Shown here: piece by piece, positions 24,940 through 34,500 of the stretch
Numbering within the stretch: position 1 is the first letter of the stretch
Layout of the letters: the number at the start of each line of letters is the position of its first letter
Assembly (NCBI RefSeq): GCF_900110455.1
Contig: NZ_FOIS01000003.1
Coordinates: 513,491-577,490 of the forward strand
Direction of reading: 5' to 3'
DNA from: Natrinema salifodinae
Lineage (GTDB): Archaea; Halobacteriota; Halobacteria; Halobacteriales; Natrialbaceae
DNA: 64,000 nucleotides
The notes under the pieces: model-generated
Database searches by the model: none
The model's input: the letters and a program-made list of their open reading frames with translations, nothing else
What the model was told of the DNA's origin: nothing
Program-made: the position numbers and the translations under genes

Positions 24940-26034
24940 ATGGACTACGATCGGATCGCCGATCTGTCGCTGACGATCGACCGGATCGGGACCGAGCGGC
25001 TGGAACGCGAGACTTCGAGCGATTTCACCCGCGTGACGACCGAGTTCGCGCTTTCGGGGCCGGCACCGAACGGCGACGGGGACAGAGACGACGACGGCAC
25101 GGTCACGGGCCGCGGCGAGGACGTCACCTACGAGACCGCGGATCACGACCGCCTGGCGGAGACCGGCCTCCCGGACCTGACCGGCGACTACACCGTCGAC
25201 TCGTTCTCCGAGCGCCTGGCCGACGTCGACCTCTTTCCGGGCGGCGCGCCCGACCGCGAGGTCTTCCGCAACTACCGGCGGTGGGGGCTCGAGAGCGCGG
25301 CGCTGGACCTGGCTCTCCGCCAGGCGGAGACGGACCTGGCGAGCGCGCTGGATCGATCGCCCGATCCCGTCCGGTTCGTCGCGAGCACCCGCCTCGGCGA
25401 GCCGCCGACGACCGACCGGCTCGAGCGGTTGCGCGAGCGGGTCCCCGACCTCGAGTTCAAACTCGATCCGATCTCGGCGTGGGACGCGGGCCTGGTCGCG
25501 GCCATCGACGAGACGGTCGGGACGGACGCGGTCCGCATCCTGGATCTCAAGGGTCGGTACGAGGGAACCGAGGTCGACGCGCCGGCGGACTCCGACCTGT
25601 ACGAACTCGTGCTCGACGCGTTCCCGAACGTCGTCGTCGAGGATCCCGCGTTGACCGACGCGACGCGGCCGCTGTTCGAGGACCCCGATATTCGCTCGCG
25701 GGTCTCCTGGGACGCGCCGATCCACGGTCTAGCGGACATCGAGGACCTCCCCTGGGAGCCCGACTGGCTCAACGTCAAGCCCTCCCGGTTCGGCTCGCTC
25801 GAATCTCTCTTCGAGACGATCGATTACTGCGAGCGACGCGGAATTCGAATGTACGGCGGCGGGCAGTTCGAACTCGGCGTCGGCCGCGGGCAACTTCAGG
25901 CGCTCGCGTCGCTGTGCTATCCCGACTCGCCGAACGACGTCGCGCCGGGTGCGTACAACGATCCCGAGGTCGGAGACGGCCTCCCGGCGAGTCCGCTCGA
26001 CCCGCCCGCGACGTCGGGTGGGTTCCGGTGGTGA
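24940..26034 (+). CDS. Enolase-superfamily-like protein
   Basis: 364 residues. The C-terminal barrel carries the enolase-superfamily metal-site pattern: LEFKLDPISAWD, VRILDLKGRYEG, VVVEDPALTD, VSWDAPIHGLADI, LNVKPSRFGSLESLFETIDYCERRGIRMYGGGQFELGVGRGQLQALA. The N-terminal capping part contains DDDGTVTGRGEDVTYE and NYRRWGLESAALDLALRQAE. It resembles the haloarchaeal enolase-like group rather than a classic o-succinylbenzoate synthase. The reaction is not known. It stands alone between the UbiB-like gene and aIF5A. Confidence 0.82.
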   Translation: MDYDRIADLSLTIDRIGTERLERETSSDFTRVTTEFALSGPAPNGDGDRDDDGTVTGRGEDVTYETADHDRLAETGLPDLTGDYTVDSFSERLADVDLFPGGAPDREVFRNYRRWGLESAALDLALRQAETDLASALDRSPDPVRFVASTRLGEPPTTDRLERLRERVPDLEFKLDPISAWDAGLVAAIDETVGTDAVRILDLKGRYEGTEVDAPADSDLYELVLDAFPNVVVEDPALTDATRPLFEDPDIRSRVSWDAPIHGLADIEDLPWEPDWLNVKPSRFGSLESLFETIDYCERRGIRMYGGGQFELGVGRGQLQALASLCYPDSPNDVAPGAYNDPEVGDGLPASPLDPPATSGGFRW

Positions 26035-26324
26035 CCCGCGTCGGGACACGCCGCAGGTCGAATCGGCGGCCTGGCGCCGTCGGAAGGTTAAGGGTCGCGA
26101 ACGCGCTTGTCGAACGGGATCTCGTCACTGCCGTAGAGCCAACCGAAACGCGCCTGTTCGGGCCGCTGGCAGGCGGATTCGGGACCTGCGCCGTCGACTC
26201 CCGCTGAACCACGGTCGGTCCCCACTCGTTGCAGCGAGGTGGCCAGTGAGACGTGTTGGCGGACAGAACTCGCTGTAGCGGCCATTCCAAACGGTTTATG
26301 CACGTCGGTTGATTACGCCGGAAT
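26035..26324. other. Intergenic region with the aIF5A promoter
   Basis: About 290 bases with no recognised gene. A TATA-like TTTATG near 26294, about 30 bases before the aIF5A ATG, is the likely promoter of the aIF5A-agmatinase unit. The left part is GC-rich without clear structure. Confidence 0.5.
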
Positions 26325-26699
26325 ATGGCGAAACAGCAGACCGAAGTTCGCGACCTCCAGGAAGGGAGCTACGTAATGATCGAGGACACGCCGTGTAAGA
26401 TCAACTCCTACTCGACGGCCAAGCCGGGCAAACACGGCAGCGCCAAGGCCCGTATCGAGGCCGAGGGCGTTTTCGACGGGAAGAAGCGCTCGCTGTCCCA
26501 GCCCGTCGACGCGAAGATCTGGGTCCCGATCATCGAGCGCAAACAGGGCCAGATCGTCTCCGTCGACGGGGCGGACATGCAGGTGATGGACCTCGAGACC
26601 TACGAGACCATCACGATGCGCGTCCCCGAGGACGCGGACGTCTCCCCCGACGAGAACATCGAGTACCTCGAGATGGAAGACCAGCGAAAGATCGTCTAA
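26325..26699 (+). CDS. Translation factor aIF5A (hypusinated)
   Basis: 124 residues. aIF5A binds ribosomes and relieves stalled peptide-bond formation. The modification loop [14 protein letters not shown] carries the hypusine site Lys36 (in GKHG). The rest matches the two-domain layout: [28 protein letters not shown], then [42 protein letters not shown]. Its stop shares one base with the ATG of the agmatinase gene, so the factor and an enzyme of polyamine metabolism are co-expressed. In Haloferax volcanii the same pair is adjacent and the agmatinase is needed for the modification pathway. Confidence 0.97.
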   Translation: MAKQQTEVRDLQEGSYVMIEDTPCKINSYSTAKPGKHGSAKARIEAEGVFDGKKRSLSQPVDAKIWVPIIERKQGQIVSVDGADMQVMDLETYETITMRVPEDADVSPDENIEYLEMEDQRKIV

Positions 26700-27547
26700 T
26701 GTTTCCCGGGGCGGCTGACGAACGCGAGGGGACCGACGCGGTGGCACAGGCCGACCGTGGAGGCGCGAACTTCGTGGTCGTCGGTGCGCCCCTGGACGCC
26801 ACGACGACCTTTCAACCGGGGACCCGATTCGGGCCCCGACGGATCCGTTCTTTTGCCGAGCCGTTCGACGATTACGACCACCGGACGGACCAGCACTTCT
26901 CGGACCTCGGCGTCATCGACCGCGGCGACGTCCGCGCGTGGGACGACGTCGAAGACTATCTCGAGTACCTGACGAGCACGCTCCGCGAGGCCGTCTGGAA
27001 CGACGCCGTCCCCCTGACGCTCGGGGGCGAGCACACCGTCTCGCTGGCGGGCGTCCGCGCCGTCGAACCCGAGGTGTTCGTCTGCTGCGACGCCCACCTC
27101 GACCTCTACGACGCCTACGACGGCAACCCGCTGTCCCACGCCGCCGTGACCAGGCGAATCCTCGAGGACGTCGACTCGGTCGAGGAGGCGATCGTCCTCG
27201 GCGCCCGCACCGGCAGCGAAGCGGAGTGGGAGCGCGCGGCCGCGGACGACGTGACCGTCGTCCCGCCTGAAGACGTGGCGGCGTGGGACCCCGACGACCG
27301 CCTCGCCGACCGCGAGGTCTACCTGAGCGTCGACATCGACGCCGCGGACCCAGGCTACGCGCCGGGAACCGGCACGACGGAGCCGTTCGGCCTCGAACCG
27401 CGCGAGTTGCGCGACGTCGTACGCGCGGTCGCACCGCGGGCCGGCGGGTTCGACGTAGTCGAGGTCAACGACCGCGACGACGGCCAGGCGGCCGCGCTCG
27501 CGGGGAAACTCGTCCGGGAGTTCGTCTTTTCGCATGCCGACGAATGA
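26699..27547 (+). CDS. speB: Agmatinase / ureohydrolase family
   Basis: 282 residues. Manganese ureohydrolase that splits agmatine to putrescine and urea. Metal-site motifs: GGEHTVSLAGV with the first His, CCDAHLDLYDAYDG (DAHxD) and LSVDIDAADPGYAPGTGTTEPFG (SxDxD...PG). The N-terminus has PLDATTTFQPGTRFGPRRIRS, as in the family. The Asp-Ala-His-Leu-Asp block is intact, so it should be active. In haloarchaea the agmatine route feeds deoxyhypusine formation on aIF5A; the one-base overlap with that gene supports this role here. It could also have a somewhat different guanidino substrate. Confidence 0.92.
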   Translation: MFPGAADEREGTDAVAQADRGGANFVVVGAPLDATTTFQPGTRFGPRRIRSFAEPFDDYDHRTDQHFSDLGVIDRGDVRAWDDVEDYLEYLTSTLREAVWNDAVPLTLGGEHTVSLAGVRAVEPEVFVCCDAHLDLYDAYDGNPLSHAAVTRRILEDVDSVEEAIVLGARTGSEAEWERAAADDVTVVPPEDVAAWDPDDRLADREVYLSVDIDAADPGYAPGTGTTEPFGLEPRELRDVVRAVAPRAGGFDVVEVNDRDDGQAAALAGKLVREFVFSHADE

Positions 27548-27694
27548 GTCATCGCTCCCGTCGGCCTCGTCGGGATCCTGCGTTACTCCGGGCCCACACC
27601 GGCCGGCGGTTCGCCGCCGATTCCGCGCTCGCGGGTCCGCCGATTCGGTCGGACGACGCGCACATCGCGGCTCGCTGCGCGAGTAGGGATCCGC

Positions 27695-27826
27695 TCAGAC
27701 CACTACGTCCCAGGTGTGGCCGCAGTTTTTGCATTCCAACATTCTTCTCACTTCTGGACCGAGCAGTTCCCCCTCGATTTCCGTTCCCGCCCGTTTCTTA
27801 CAGTCCGGACACCTCACCCCTTTCAT
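27695..27826 (-). CDS. 43-residue zinc-ribbon protein
   Basis: A short gene, MKGVRCPDCKKRAG...LECKNCGHTWDVVV. Two CxxC pairs (CPDC and CKNC), 27 residues apart between first cysteines, form a complete zinc ribbon, and GHTW is the common end of such ribbons. The ATG at 27826 follows a TATA-like TATTCATA stretch. It reads antisense to the space between agmatinase and NUDIX genes and overlaps neither. It may be a nucleic-acid or RNA-polymerase accessory ribbon; the target is unknown. Such micro-proteins are often missed. Confidence 0.72.
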   Translation of the reverse strand: MKGVRCPDCKKRAGTEIEGELLGPEVRRMLECKNCGHTWDVVV

Positions 27827-27947
27827 CCCGTATGAATATGAGATCTGGCTCGCATAAACTGTGTCGGCGACTGGACAGCCGTTCGAAGCGTTCCGATGGA
27901 CTCGAGCGAGAACGCACGTTTTTCACGGTCCGAACGAACGGGCGGGT

Positions 27948-28463
27948 ATGATCGAGGCGACGCTTTGTTTCCCGCTTCGGACCATCAGTCGCGGCGACGA
28001 TCCGACCGCCGACGGCGACGACGGCCGCGAAGTACTCCTGATCGAGAAGCGACGCGGCCTGGGCGAGGGGTGGTACAACGGCCCCGGCGGCAAGTGCGAA
28101 CCGGGTGAGACACCGCAGGAGTGTGCGGTCCGCGAAACGCGCGAGGAGGTCGGCCTCGACGTCCGCGACCTCGAAAAGGCAGGTGAACTCCGATTCCTGC
28201 TCGACGGCGAGGTCCACACCTTCTGTCACGTCTTCCGCACTCGCTCTTTTACCGGCGAGCCGACGCCCTCCGAGGAGGCCAGGCCGGAGTGGGTTCCGAT
28301 CGGGGACGTGCCCTACGACCAGATGTGGGAGGACGACCGACTCTGGCTGCCTGGCGTGCTCGAGGGGAAGACGGTGCGCGGCGAGTTCCGGTTCGAGGGC
28401 GGCGAGCCCCTCGACGAAGCGGCGTTCGTCGACCACGACCTCGAGTGGGACGTCTCGTTCTGA
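27948..28463 (+). CDS. NUDIX hydrolase, MTH1-like
   Basis: 171 residues. The NUDIX box is complete: GPGGKCEPGETPQECAVRETREEVGLDV fits Gx5Ex7REUxEEUG. The preceding REVLLIEKRRGLGEGWYNG is the start of the fold. The later FCHVFRTRSFTGEP...EARPEWVPIGDVPYDQMWEDDRLWLPGVLEGKTVRGEFRF is characteristic of the 8-oxo-dGTP diphosphatase (MTH1) branch, which cleans the nucleotide pool. The start at 27948 begins directly with MIEATLCF. It has a TATA-poor upstream region. Confidence 0.92.
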   Translation: MIEATLCFPLRTISRGDDPTADGDDGREVLLIEKRRGLGEGWYNGPGGKCEPGETPQECAVRETREEVGLDVRDLEKAGELRFLLDGEVHTFCHVFRTRSFTGEPTPSEEARPEWVPIGDVPYDQMWEDDRLWLPGVLEGKTVRGEFRFEGGEPLDEAAFVDHDLEWDVSF

Positions 28464-28534
28464 GCCGTCAGTTCCGCTGATCGCTGCGGGTGCGATTCCG
28501 CGCGGTCGCCGATTCCGGCGACTCGCTCGTCCGG

Positions 28535-29515
28535 TTACGGCTTCAGCACGACTTTCCCGGAGCTCTTGCGGTCCTCGATGTACTGGTGGGCTTCGGCCGC
28601 GTCCGCGAGCGCGAACGACTCGCCCAGGACGACCTCGAGGTCGCCGCTCGCGAGGCCCTCTGTGAGATCGGGGACCGCCTGCATCACCCTGCTCGGGTCG
28701 TGGGCGGCCGCCTGGCCCAGGTGGAATCCCTTGACGGTCTTGTTCTCGAAGAGCAGGCGCTGGTTCTCAGCCGCGGCGGGGACGCCGCTGGCGACGCCGT
28801 AGGTGACCATCCGGCCGAAGTGAGCCATCGCGTCGAGACTGCGCTCGAAGACGTCGTCGCCGACGCTCTCCAGGACGAGGTCGACGCCCTCGCCGTCGGT
28901 CTCCGCGTCGACGACCTCGCGGAAGTCCGTCTCGGTGTAGTTGATCGGGTGGTCACAGCCCAGGTCGGCCGCCAGGTCGAGTTTCTCCCGCGTGCTCGCG
29001 GTGCCGAAGACCTCGGCGCCGGCGTTGGACGCGAGCTGGACGGCGGCCGTGCCGACCCCGCCCGCGGCGGCCTGGATCAGGACGGACTCGCCGTCCTCGA
29101 GCCCGCCCCACTCGAAGAGGCAGGCGTGGGCGGTGAGGAACTGGACGGGAAAGCCGGCGGCCGCCTCGAAGCTCATCCCTTCGGGAACGGGAAAGAGCAG
29201 CCCGGCGTCGGCGACGGCGTACTCCGCGTAACCGCCGGTGTCGAGCATCGCGACGACGCGGTCGCCCTCGGAGACGTCTTCGACGCCCTCGCCGACGGCA
29301 TCGACCGTGCCCGCGGCTTCCATCCCAGGGACGTAGGACGGCTCGGGACCGCCCGGGTAATGGCCGCGACGTTGCATGACGTCCGCGAAGTTGATCCCTG
29401 CGGCTTCGACGTCGATCCGGACCTGGCCGGCCGCCGGCTCCGGGGTCGGAACGTCGACGACCGAGAGTTCGTCGCTCTCGCCGTACGCGTCGACTTCGAT
29501 CGCTTTCATATCCAT
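28535..29515 (-). CDS. NADPH:quinone oxidoreductase-like (MDR, zinc-free)
   Basis: 326 residues of the medium-chain dehydrogenase/reductase fold, quinone-oxidoreductase branch. Motifs: MKAIEVDAYGESDELSV, AAGINFADVMQRRGHYP, YVPGMEAAGTVDAVGEGV, then the NADPH Rossmann part VLIQAAAGGVGTAAVQLASNAGAEVFGTAST, and VVLKP at the end. The zinc-binding cysteines of alcohol dehydrogenases are absent, as usual for this branch. Adjacent ATGs at 29515 and 29509 are both plausible starts. The gene is divergent from proS. Confidence 0.9.
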   Translation of the reverse strand: MDMKAIEVDAYGESDELSVVDVPTPEPAAGQVRIDVEAAGINFADVMQRRGHYPGGPEPSYVPGMEAAGTVDAVGEGVEDVSEGDRVVAMLDTGGYAEYAVADAGLLFPVPEGMSFEAAAGFPVQFLTAHACLFEWGGLEDGESVLIQAAAGGVGTAAVQLASNAGAEVFGTASTREKLDLAADLGCDHPINYTETDFREVVDAETDGEGVDLVLESVGDDVFERSLDAMAHFGRMVTYGVASGVPAAAENQRLLFENKTVKGFHLGQAAAHDPSRVMQAVPDLTEGLASGDLEVVLGESFALADAAEAHQYIEDRKSSGKVVLKP

Positions 29516-29700
29516 CGTTCCTACCAGCCTCGCGTGCATAAAACCGAGAGAACCGGAGGAAACGAACCAACGGTTTGCAGTTTGATCGACGTTTCACTGC
29601 GAGAACCGACGTTCGCCCGCTCGGCGACCCGTCGTCGGCGACGTCCCGGCGCGTCCGCCCTTCGTATGGTTTAAGCCTGCGCTGACTGCATGTCGTAGCA

Positions 29701-31182
29701 ATGAGCGACGAGAGTCAAGAACTCGGGATCACCGAGTCAAAATCGCACAAGCCCGGCGAGTGGTACGCCGAAGTCGTCCAGAAGGCCGGCCTGGCGGACT
29801 ACGCGCCCATGGGCGGGTTCATCGTCACGAAGCCCCGCGGCTACGCGCTCTGGGAGGCCATTCAGGACGCGCTCGACGGCTGGTTCAAAGAGACCGGCGT
29901 CGACAACGTCTACTTCCCGATGTTCATCCCCGAGAGCTTCCTCGAACGGGAAAAGGACATCGTCGAAGGGTTCGACCCCGAGGTCGCGTGGGTCACCCAG
30001 GGCGGCCACGACGAACTCGAGGAGCGCCTGGCGGTGCGCCCGACCAGCGAATCCATCATCGCGCCGTTCATGGCCGACTGGGTCCGCAGTCACCGCGACC
30101 TTCCGCTGCGCCTGAACCAGTGGTGTTCGGTCGTCCGCTGGGAGGCCACGGAGACGAAGCCGTTCTTCCGGACGAAGGAGTTCATGTGGCAGGAGGGCCA
30201 CACCGCCCACGCGACCGACGAAGACGCCTGGGAGGAGGTCTGGACCCGACTCGACCAATATGAGCGCGTCTACGAGGACGTGCTGGCGATTCCGGTGCTG
30301 CGCGGGAAGAAGCCCGAACACGACAAGTTCCCCGGCGCGGACACCACGACGACCGTCGAGGCGCTGATGCCCGACGGCAAGTCCGTTCAGGGTGCGACCA
30401 GCCATAACCTCGGGCAGAGCTTCGCCGAGGCGTTCGACATCACCTTCGCCGACGAGGACGAGGATGAGCGGACCGCTTACACCACCTCGTGGGGGCTCTC
30501 CTGGCGCGCGCTCGGGGCACTCATCATGACCCACGCCGACGATCAGGGGCTCGTGCTCCCGCCGACGATCGCACCCACCCAGGTCGTGATCGTCCCGATC
30601 TGGCAGGAGGACACGAAAGACGACGTCCTCGAGTACTCCGAGGAAATCGCCGACGATCTCGAGGAAGCCGGCTTCCGCGTCGAACTCGACGACCGCGACG
30701 AGCGCAATCCTGGCTTCAAGTTCAACGAGCACGAACTCAACGGCGTTCCCCTCCGGCTGGAGATCGGCCCCTACGAAGTCGAGGACGAGGAAGTCACGCT
30801 CGTCCACCGCCCGGACAGCGAAGAGACCGTCGAGGACCGCGACGGGATCGTCGATGCCGTCGACGAGCACCTCGAGGAAATCTACGACAAACTCTACGAG
30901 ACGGCCGCGGAGAACCTCGAAGCGAACGTCCGCGAGGCCCACAGCCCGGAGGAGATCCTCGGGACGATCGGCCAGCACGGCGGCTACGTGAAGACGCCGT
31001 GGTGCGGCGACGAGGCCTGCGAAGAGGTAATCAAGGAGAAGATCGCCGCCGAAATCGTCATGCAACCGCTGGACGACGAGGGCGGTCGGACGGCCGGCGA
31101 GGTCCCCGAACCCGACCACGACGAGTGCGGCGTCTGCGGCGATCCCGCCGACGAGGTCGCGTACTTCGCGAAGTCGTACTGA
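29701..31182 (+). CDS. proS: Prolyl-tRNA synthetase
   Basis: 493 residues, the archaeal/eukaryote-like type without an editing insert. Class II motif 2 is in RLNQWCSVVRWEATETKPFFRTKEFMWQEGHTAHA. The ATP and proline pocket includes VQGATSHNLGQSFAEAFDITF. Motif 3 is SWGLSWRALGALIMTHADDQGLVLPP. The anticodon-binding domain begins at IAPTQVVIVPIWQ. The C-terminal domain carries TPWCGDEACEEVIKEKIAAEIVMQPL and CGVCGDPADEVAYFAKSY, giving four cysteines that likely bind zinc, as in archaeal ProS. Leaderless-type promoter with TTTAAG about 30 bases upstream. Confidence 0.97.
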   Translation: MSDESQELGITESKSHKPGEWYAEVVQKAGLADYAPMGGFIVTKPRGYALWEAIQDALDGWFKETGVDNVYFPMFIPESFLEREKDIVEGFDPEVAWVTQGGHDELEERLAVRPTSESIIAPFMADWVRSHRDLPLRLNQWCSVVRWEATETKPFFRTKEFMWQEGHTAHATDEDAWEEVWTRLDQYERVYEDVLAIPVLRGKKPEHDKFPGADTTTTVEALMPDGKSVQGATSHNLGQSFAEAFDITFADEDEDERTAYTTSWGLSWRALGALIMTHADDQGLVLPPTIAPTQVVIVPIWQEDTKDDVLEYSEEIADDLEEAGFRVELDDRDERNPGFKFNEHELNGVPLRLEIGPYEVEDEEVTLVHRPDSEETVEDRDGIVDAVDEHLEEIYDKLYETAAENLEANVREAHSPEEILGTIGQHGGYVKTPWCGDEACEEVIKEKIAAEIVMQPLDDEGGRTAGEVPEPDHDECGVCGDPADEVAYFAKSY

Positions 31183-31336
31183 TCGACCGCGACCCGATCG
31201 GGCGGTTCGACGAGCGCTCGACCAGGCGGCCGCGCGCCGACGCGAACGTCGACAACTGGTGAATTGCGGGAGACAATCCCTCACACGCCTAAAGAGTTAG
31301 CCCGATATTGCTTACCGGGGGAAACGGTCTAGAAAA

Positions 31337-31370
31337 ACGTGGTGTTCACTCTGGTGGGTGAACACTACGT
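31337..31370. repeat. 13-bp inverted repeat, strong hairpin
   Basis: ACGTGGTGTTCAC (31337-31349) and GTGAACACTACGT (31358-31370) pair over 13 bases with a single G-U wobble, around an 8-base loop (TCTGGTGG). It is not coding. The stem is longer than expected for a simple terminator. Confidence 0.85.
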
Positions 31371-31382
31371 GCCTCTGACATG

Positions 31383-31406
31383 ACTCCCTCCGCCGGGGGA
31401 GTTTTC
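31383..31406 (+). terminator. Terminator-like hairpin after proS
   Basis: ACTCCC (31383-31388) and GGGAGT (31397-31402) form a six-base stem around an eight-base loop, immediately followed by TTTT. It lies about 200 bases after the proS stop. Archaeal termination mainly needs the T-run, so the assignment is tentative. Confidence 0.4.
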
Positions 31407-31501
31407 CTGATCAAATCCGTCAGCGCTGCGGCTCGCGCTCCGAAGACAGTCGTGATAAATCATGTTATATTGCTGTCCATATGCCTTATATCTGTATATA
31501 T

Positions 31502-31516
31502 GTGTTTAAAAAACAC
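31502..31516. promoter_or_regulatory. Inverted repeat upstream of gltB
   Basis: GTGTTT-AAA-AAACAC: perfect six-base arms with a three-base spacer, centred about 57 bases before the gltB ATG and about 30 bases above its TATA box. The position fits an operator. Confidence 0.4.
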
Positions 31517-31538
31517 TTAGCCATAATGGGTTAGCCTC

Positions 31539-31547
31539 TTATATTGG
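31539..31547 (+). promoter_or_regulatory. TATA box of gltB
   Basis: TTATATTGG, 19-27 bases before the ATG at 31566, so the gltB mRNA is probably leaderless. Confidence 0.5.
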
Positions 31548-31565
31548 TTTCCGCTATGGCGTGGT

Positions 31566-34500
31566 ATGCCACAGCCACATATAGCGTCATCCACCGAGCG
31601 TTCGCAGGGGCTCGCCGACCCCGAGGACGCGCGGTCGAACTGCGGCGTCGGCGTCGTCATGGACCTCGATGGGGACGGGGGCCACGACGTCGTCGCCGAC
31701 GGGCTCGAACTACTCCACAATCTCGAACACCGCGGAACGACCGGCGCGGAGAAAGACACCGGTGACGGGGCCGGTATTATGCTTCAGACGCCGGATTCGT
31801 TCCTCCGGGACGTTCTCGACGCCGACCTCCCGGGCACCTATGCCGTCGGTTCGCTCTTTCTGCCCCAAGACGAGACGGCCCGCGAAGCGCTCGTCTCGCT
31901 GGTCGAAGAGACCGTCGCGACCTACGACCTCGACGTCCTCGAGTGGCGGGACGTCCCGACGAACAACGACGACCTCGGGAAGACGGCCGTCGACTCCGAA
32001 CCCGACGTCTGGCAGGTCGTCGTCGTGCCCGAGGACGACATCTCCGGCGACGACTTCGACCGCCGGCTCTACGTCGCCCGACGCGCGCTCGAAAACGCCG
32101 TCGAAGCCGCCGATATTGAGAACAAGGAACGCTTCTACGTCGTCTCCCTCGACTCGAAGACCGTCGTCTACAAGGGGCTGCTGAAGGGCGAGCAGGTACC
32201 CGCCTACTACCCCGACCTGACCGACGAGCGACTGGAATCGACGTTCGTGATGGTCCACGAGCGGTTCTCGACCAACACGCTCGGCGCCTGGCACCTCGCG
32301 CACCCCTACCGGAACATCATCCACAACGGCGAGTTCAACACCATTCAGGGCAACATCAACTGGATGCGCGCCCGCGAGACAGACATCGAGAGCGACGTCC
32401 TCGACGATCTCGAGGCGGTCAAGCCGATCATCGACGATCCCGACCAATCGGACACCGCGAGCGTCGACAACGCACTCGAACTGCTCATGCAGGACGGGCG
32501 TGACCTCGAACACGCCCTCCGGATGCTCGTTCCTGAGGCCTGGCGGGGCGACGACGAGATGGATGAGGACCGCAAGGACTGGTACGACTTTCACGCCTCG
32601 CTGGTCGAGCCGTGGGACGGGCCCGCGCTGGTCGCGGCGACCGACGGCGAGCGCGTCGGCGCCGTCCTCGACCGTAACGGGCTCCGTCCCTGCCGGTACG
32701 ACGTGACGACGGACAACCGGCTGATCATGGCCAGCGAGGCCGGCGCGTTAGAGACCGAACCCGCTGAGATCGAGGAACGCGGCCGCCTCCAGCCCGGCCA
32801 GCTATTCCTCGCCGATCCCGACGAGGGCCGGGTCATCCCTGACGAGGAGGTCTTCGAGGACCTCACCGACGACCGCTACGGCGAGTGGGTCGAACAGGAG
32901 CAGGTCCACCTCGACGACATCCGAACCACGAACGACCGGACGCCCCAGCAGGAAGTCGCGGGGCTGCGCGACTACCAGGCGGCCTTCGGCTACACCCACG
33001 ACGAGCTCGAGAACCTGATCGAGCCGATGACCCAGAAGGGGAAGGATCCGGTCGGCTCGATGGGCGACGACACGCCGCTGTCGGTCCTCACCGAGTTCAA
33101 CCGGCCGCTGTTTTCCTACTTCAAGCAGCTGTTCGCACAGGTTACCAACCCACCGCTGGACTACATCCGCGAGGAGCTCGTGACGTCGATGGAGTCCCGG
33201 CTGGGCTACCAGCGCAACCTGCTCGACGAGTCCCCCGAGCACGCCCGCCAGCTCGTGCTCGACTCGCCGATTCTCACCGACGTCGAACTCGAGTCGATCC
33301 GCGACTGCGAGGCCAACGGCATCACGGCCGCGACGATCGACATCACCTACGAGCCCGCGAGCGACGAGCCCGGCGACGACCTCGAAGCGGCGATCGAGCG
33401 CGTCCGCGAGGACGCCGTCGAAGCCATCGAGGACGGCCACGACGTCATCGTCCTCTCGGACCGCGGCATCGACGAGGACCGGGTCGCGATCCCGAGCCTG
33501 CTGGCGACCGGCGGCGTCCACCACCACCTCGTTCGCAACGGCCTTCGCAACCACGTCGGCCTGGTCGTCGAGTCGGCCGACCCGCGCACCGTCCACCACT
33601 TCGCGACGCTGGTCGGCTACGGCGCGGGCGCGATCAACCCCTACCTGGCCTACCAGACGATCGAGGACATCACCGCCGGCCCCGACGGCGCCGACGCCGA
33701 GGTCGCGATCGACGCCTACGTCGGCGCGGTCGAGGACGGCCTCCTGAAGATCATGGCCAAGATGGGCATCTCGACGGTCGAGAGCTACCAGGGCGCCCAG
33801 ATCTTCGAGGCCGTCGGCCTCGACTCGGACCTCGTCGCGGACTACTTCGAGGGGACCGAGAACCGAACCGAGGGGATCGGCCTGGCCGAGATCGAGGCGG
33901 ACCTCCGCGAACGCCACGTGGCCGCCTTCGGCGGCGAAGAGGAGCCAAACCTCGACCGCCACGGCGAGTTCGAACACCGCTCGGGCGGGATCCACCACCA
34001 GTGGAACCCCGACACCGTCGGCGCACTCCAGCAGGCGGTCCGCTCGAACGACTACGAGCGCTATCAGGAGTTCGCCGCGAAGATCAACGACCAGCAGCAG
34101 AACCTCCAGACCCTGCGCGGGCTCCTCGAGTTCGAGTCCGACCGCGACCCGGTCCCGGTCGAGGAGGTCGAGCCGATCAAAGACATCGTCGAGCGATTCT
34201 CGACGGCGGCGATGTCGCTGGGTTCGCTCTCGCCGGAGGCCCACGAGAACAACTCGATCGCCATGAACCGGTTGGGCGGCAAGTCCAACTCCGGCGAGGG
34301 CGGCGAACCGCCCGAACGGTTCGGCACCGAACGCGAGTGTAACGTCAAGCAGGTGGCCTCCGGGCGCTTCGGCGTCACCTCGACGTACCTCTCGAACGCC
34401 GACGAGCTGCAGATCAAGATGGCCCAGGGCTCCAAGCCAGGCGAGGGCGGCCACCTCCCCGGCTCGAAGGTCAACGAGATGATCGCCCACGTCCGCAAGT

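Larger units (their letters stand above)
31183..31565. other. Intergenic region with strong hairpin and gltB promoter
   Basis: About 380 bases without a protein gene. It contains a strong hairpin (31337-31370), a shorter terminator-like hairpin (31383-31402), a low-GC block (31450-31520) with several TATA-like strings, and the gltB promoter. The two hairpins could end the proS transcript or belong to a small RNA or a mobile-element relic. Confidence 0.6.
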
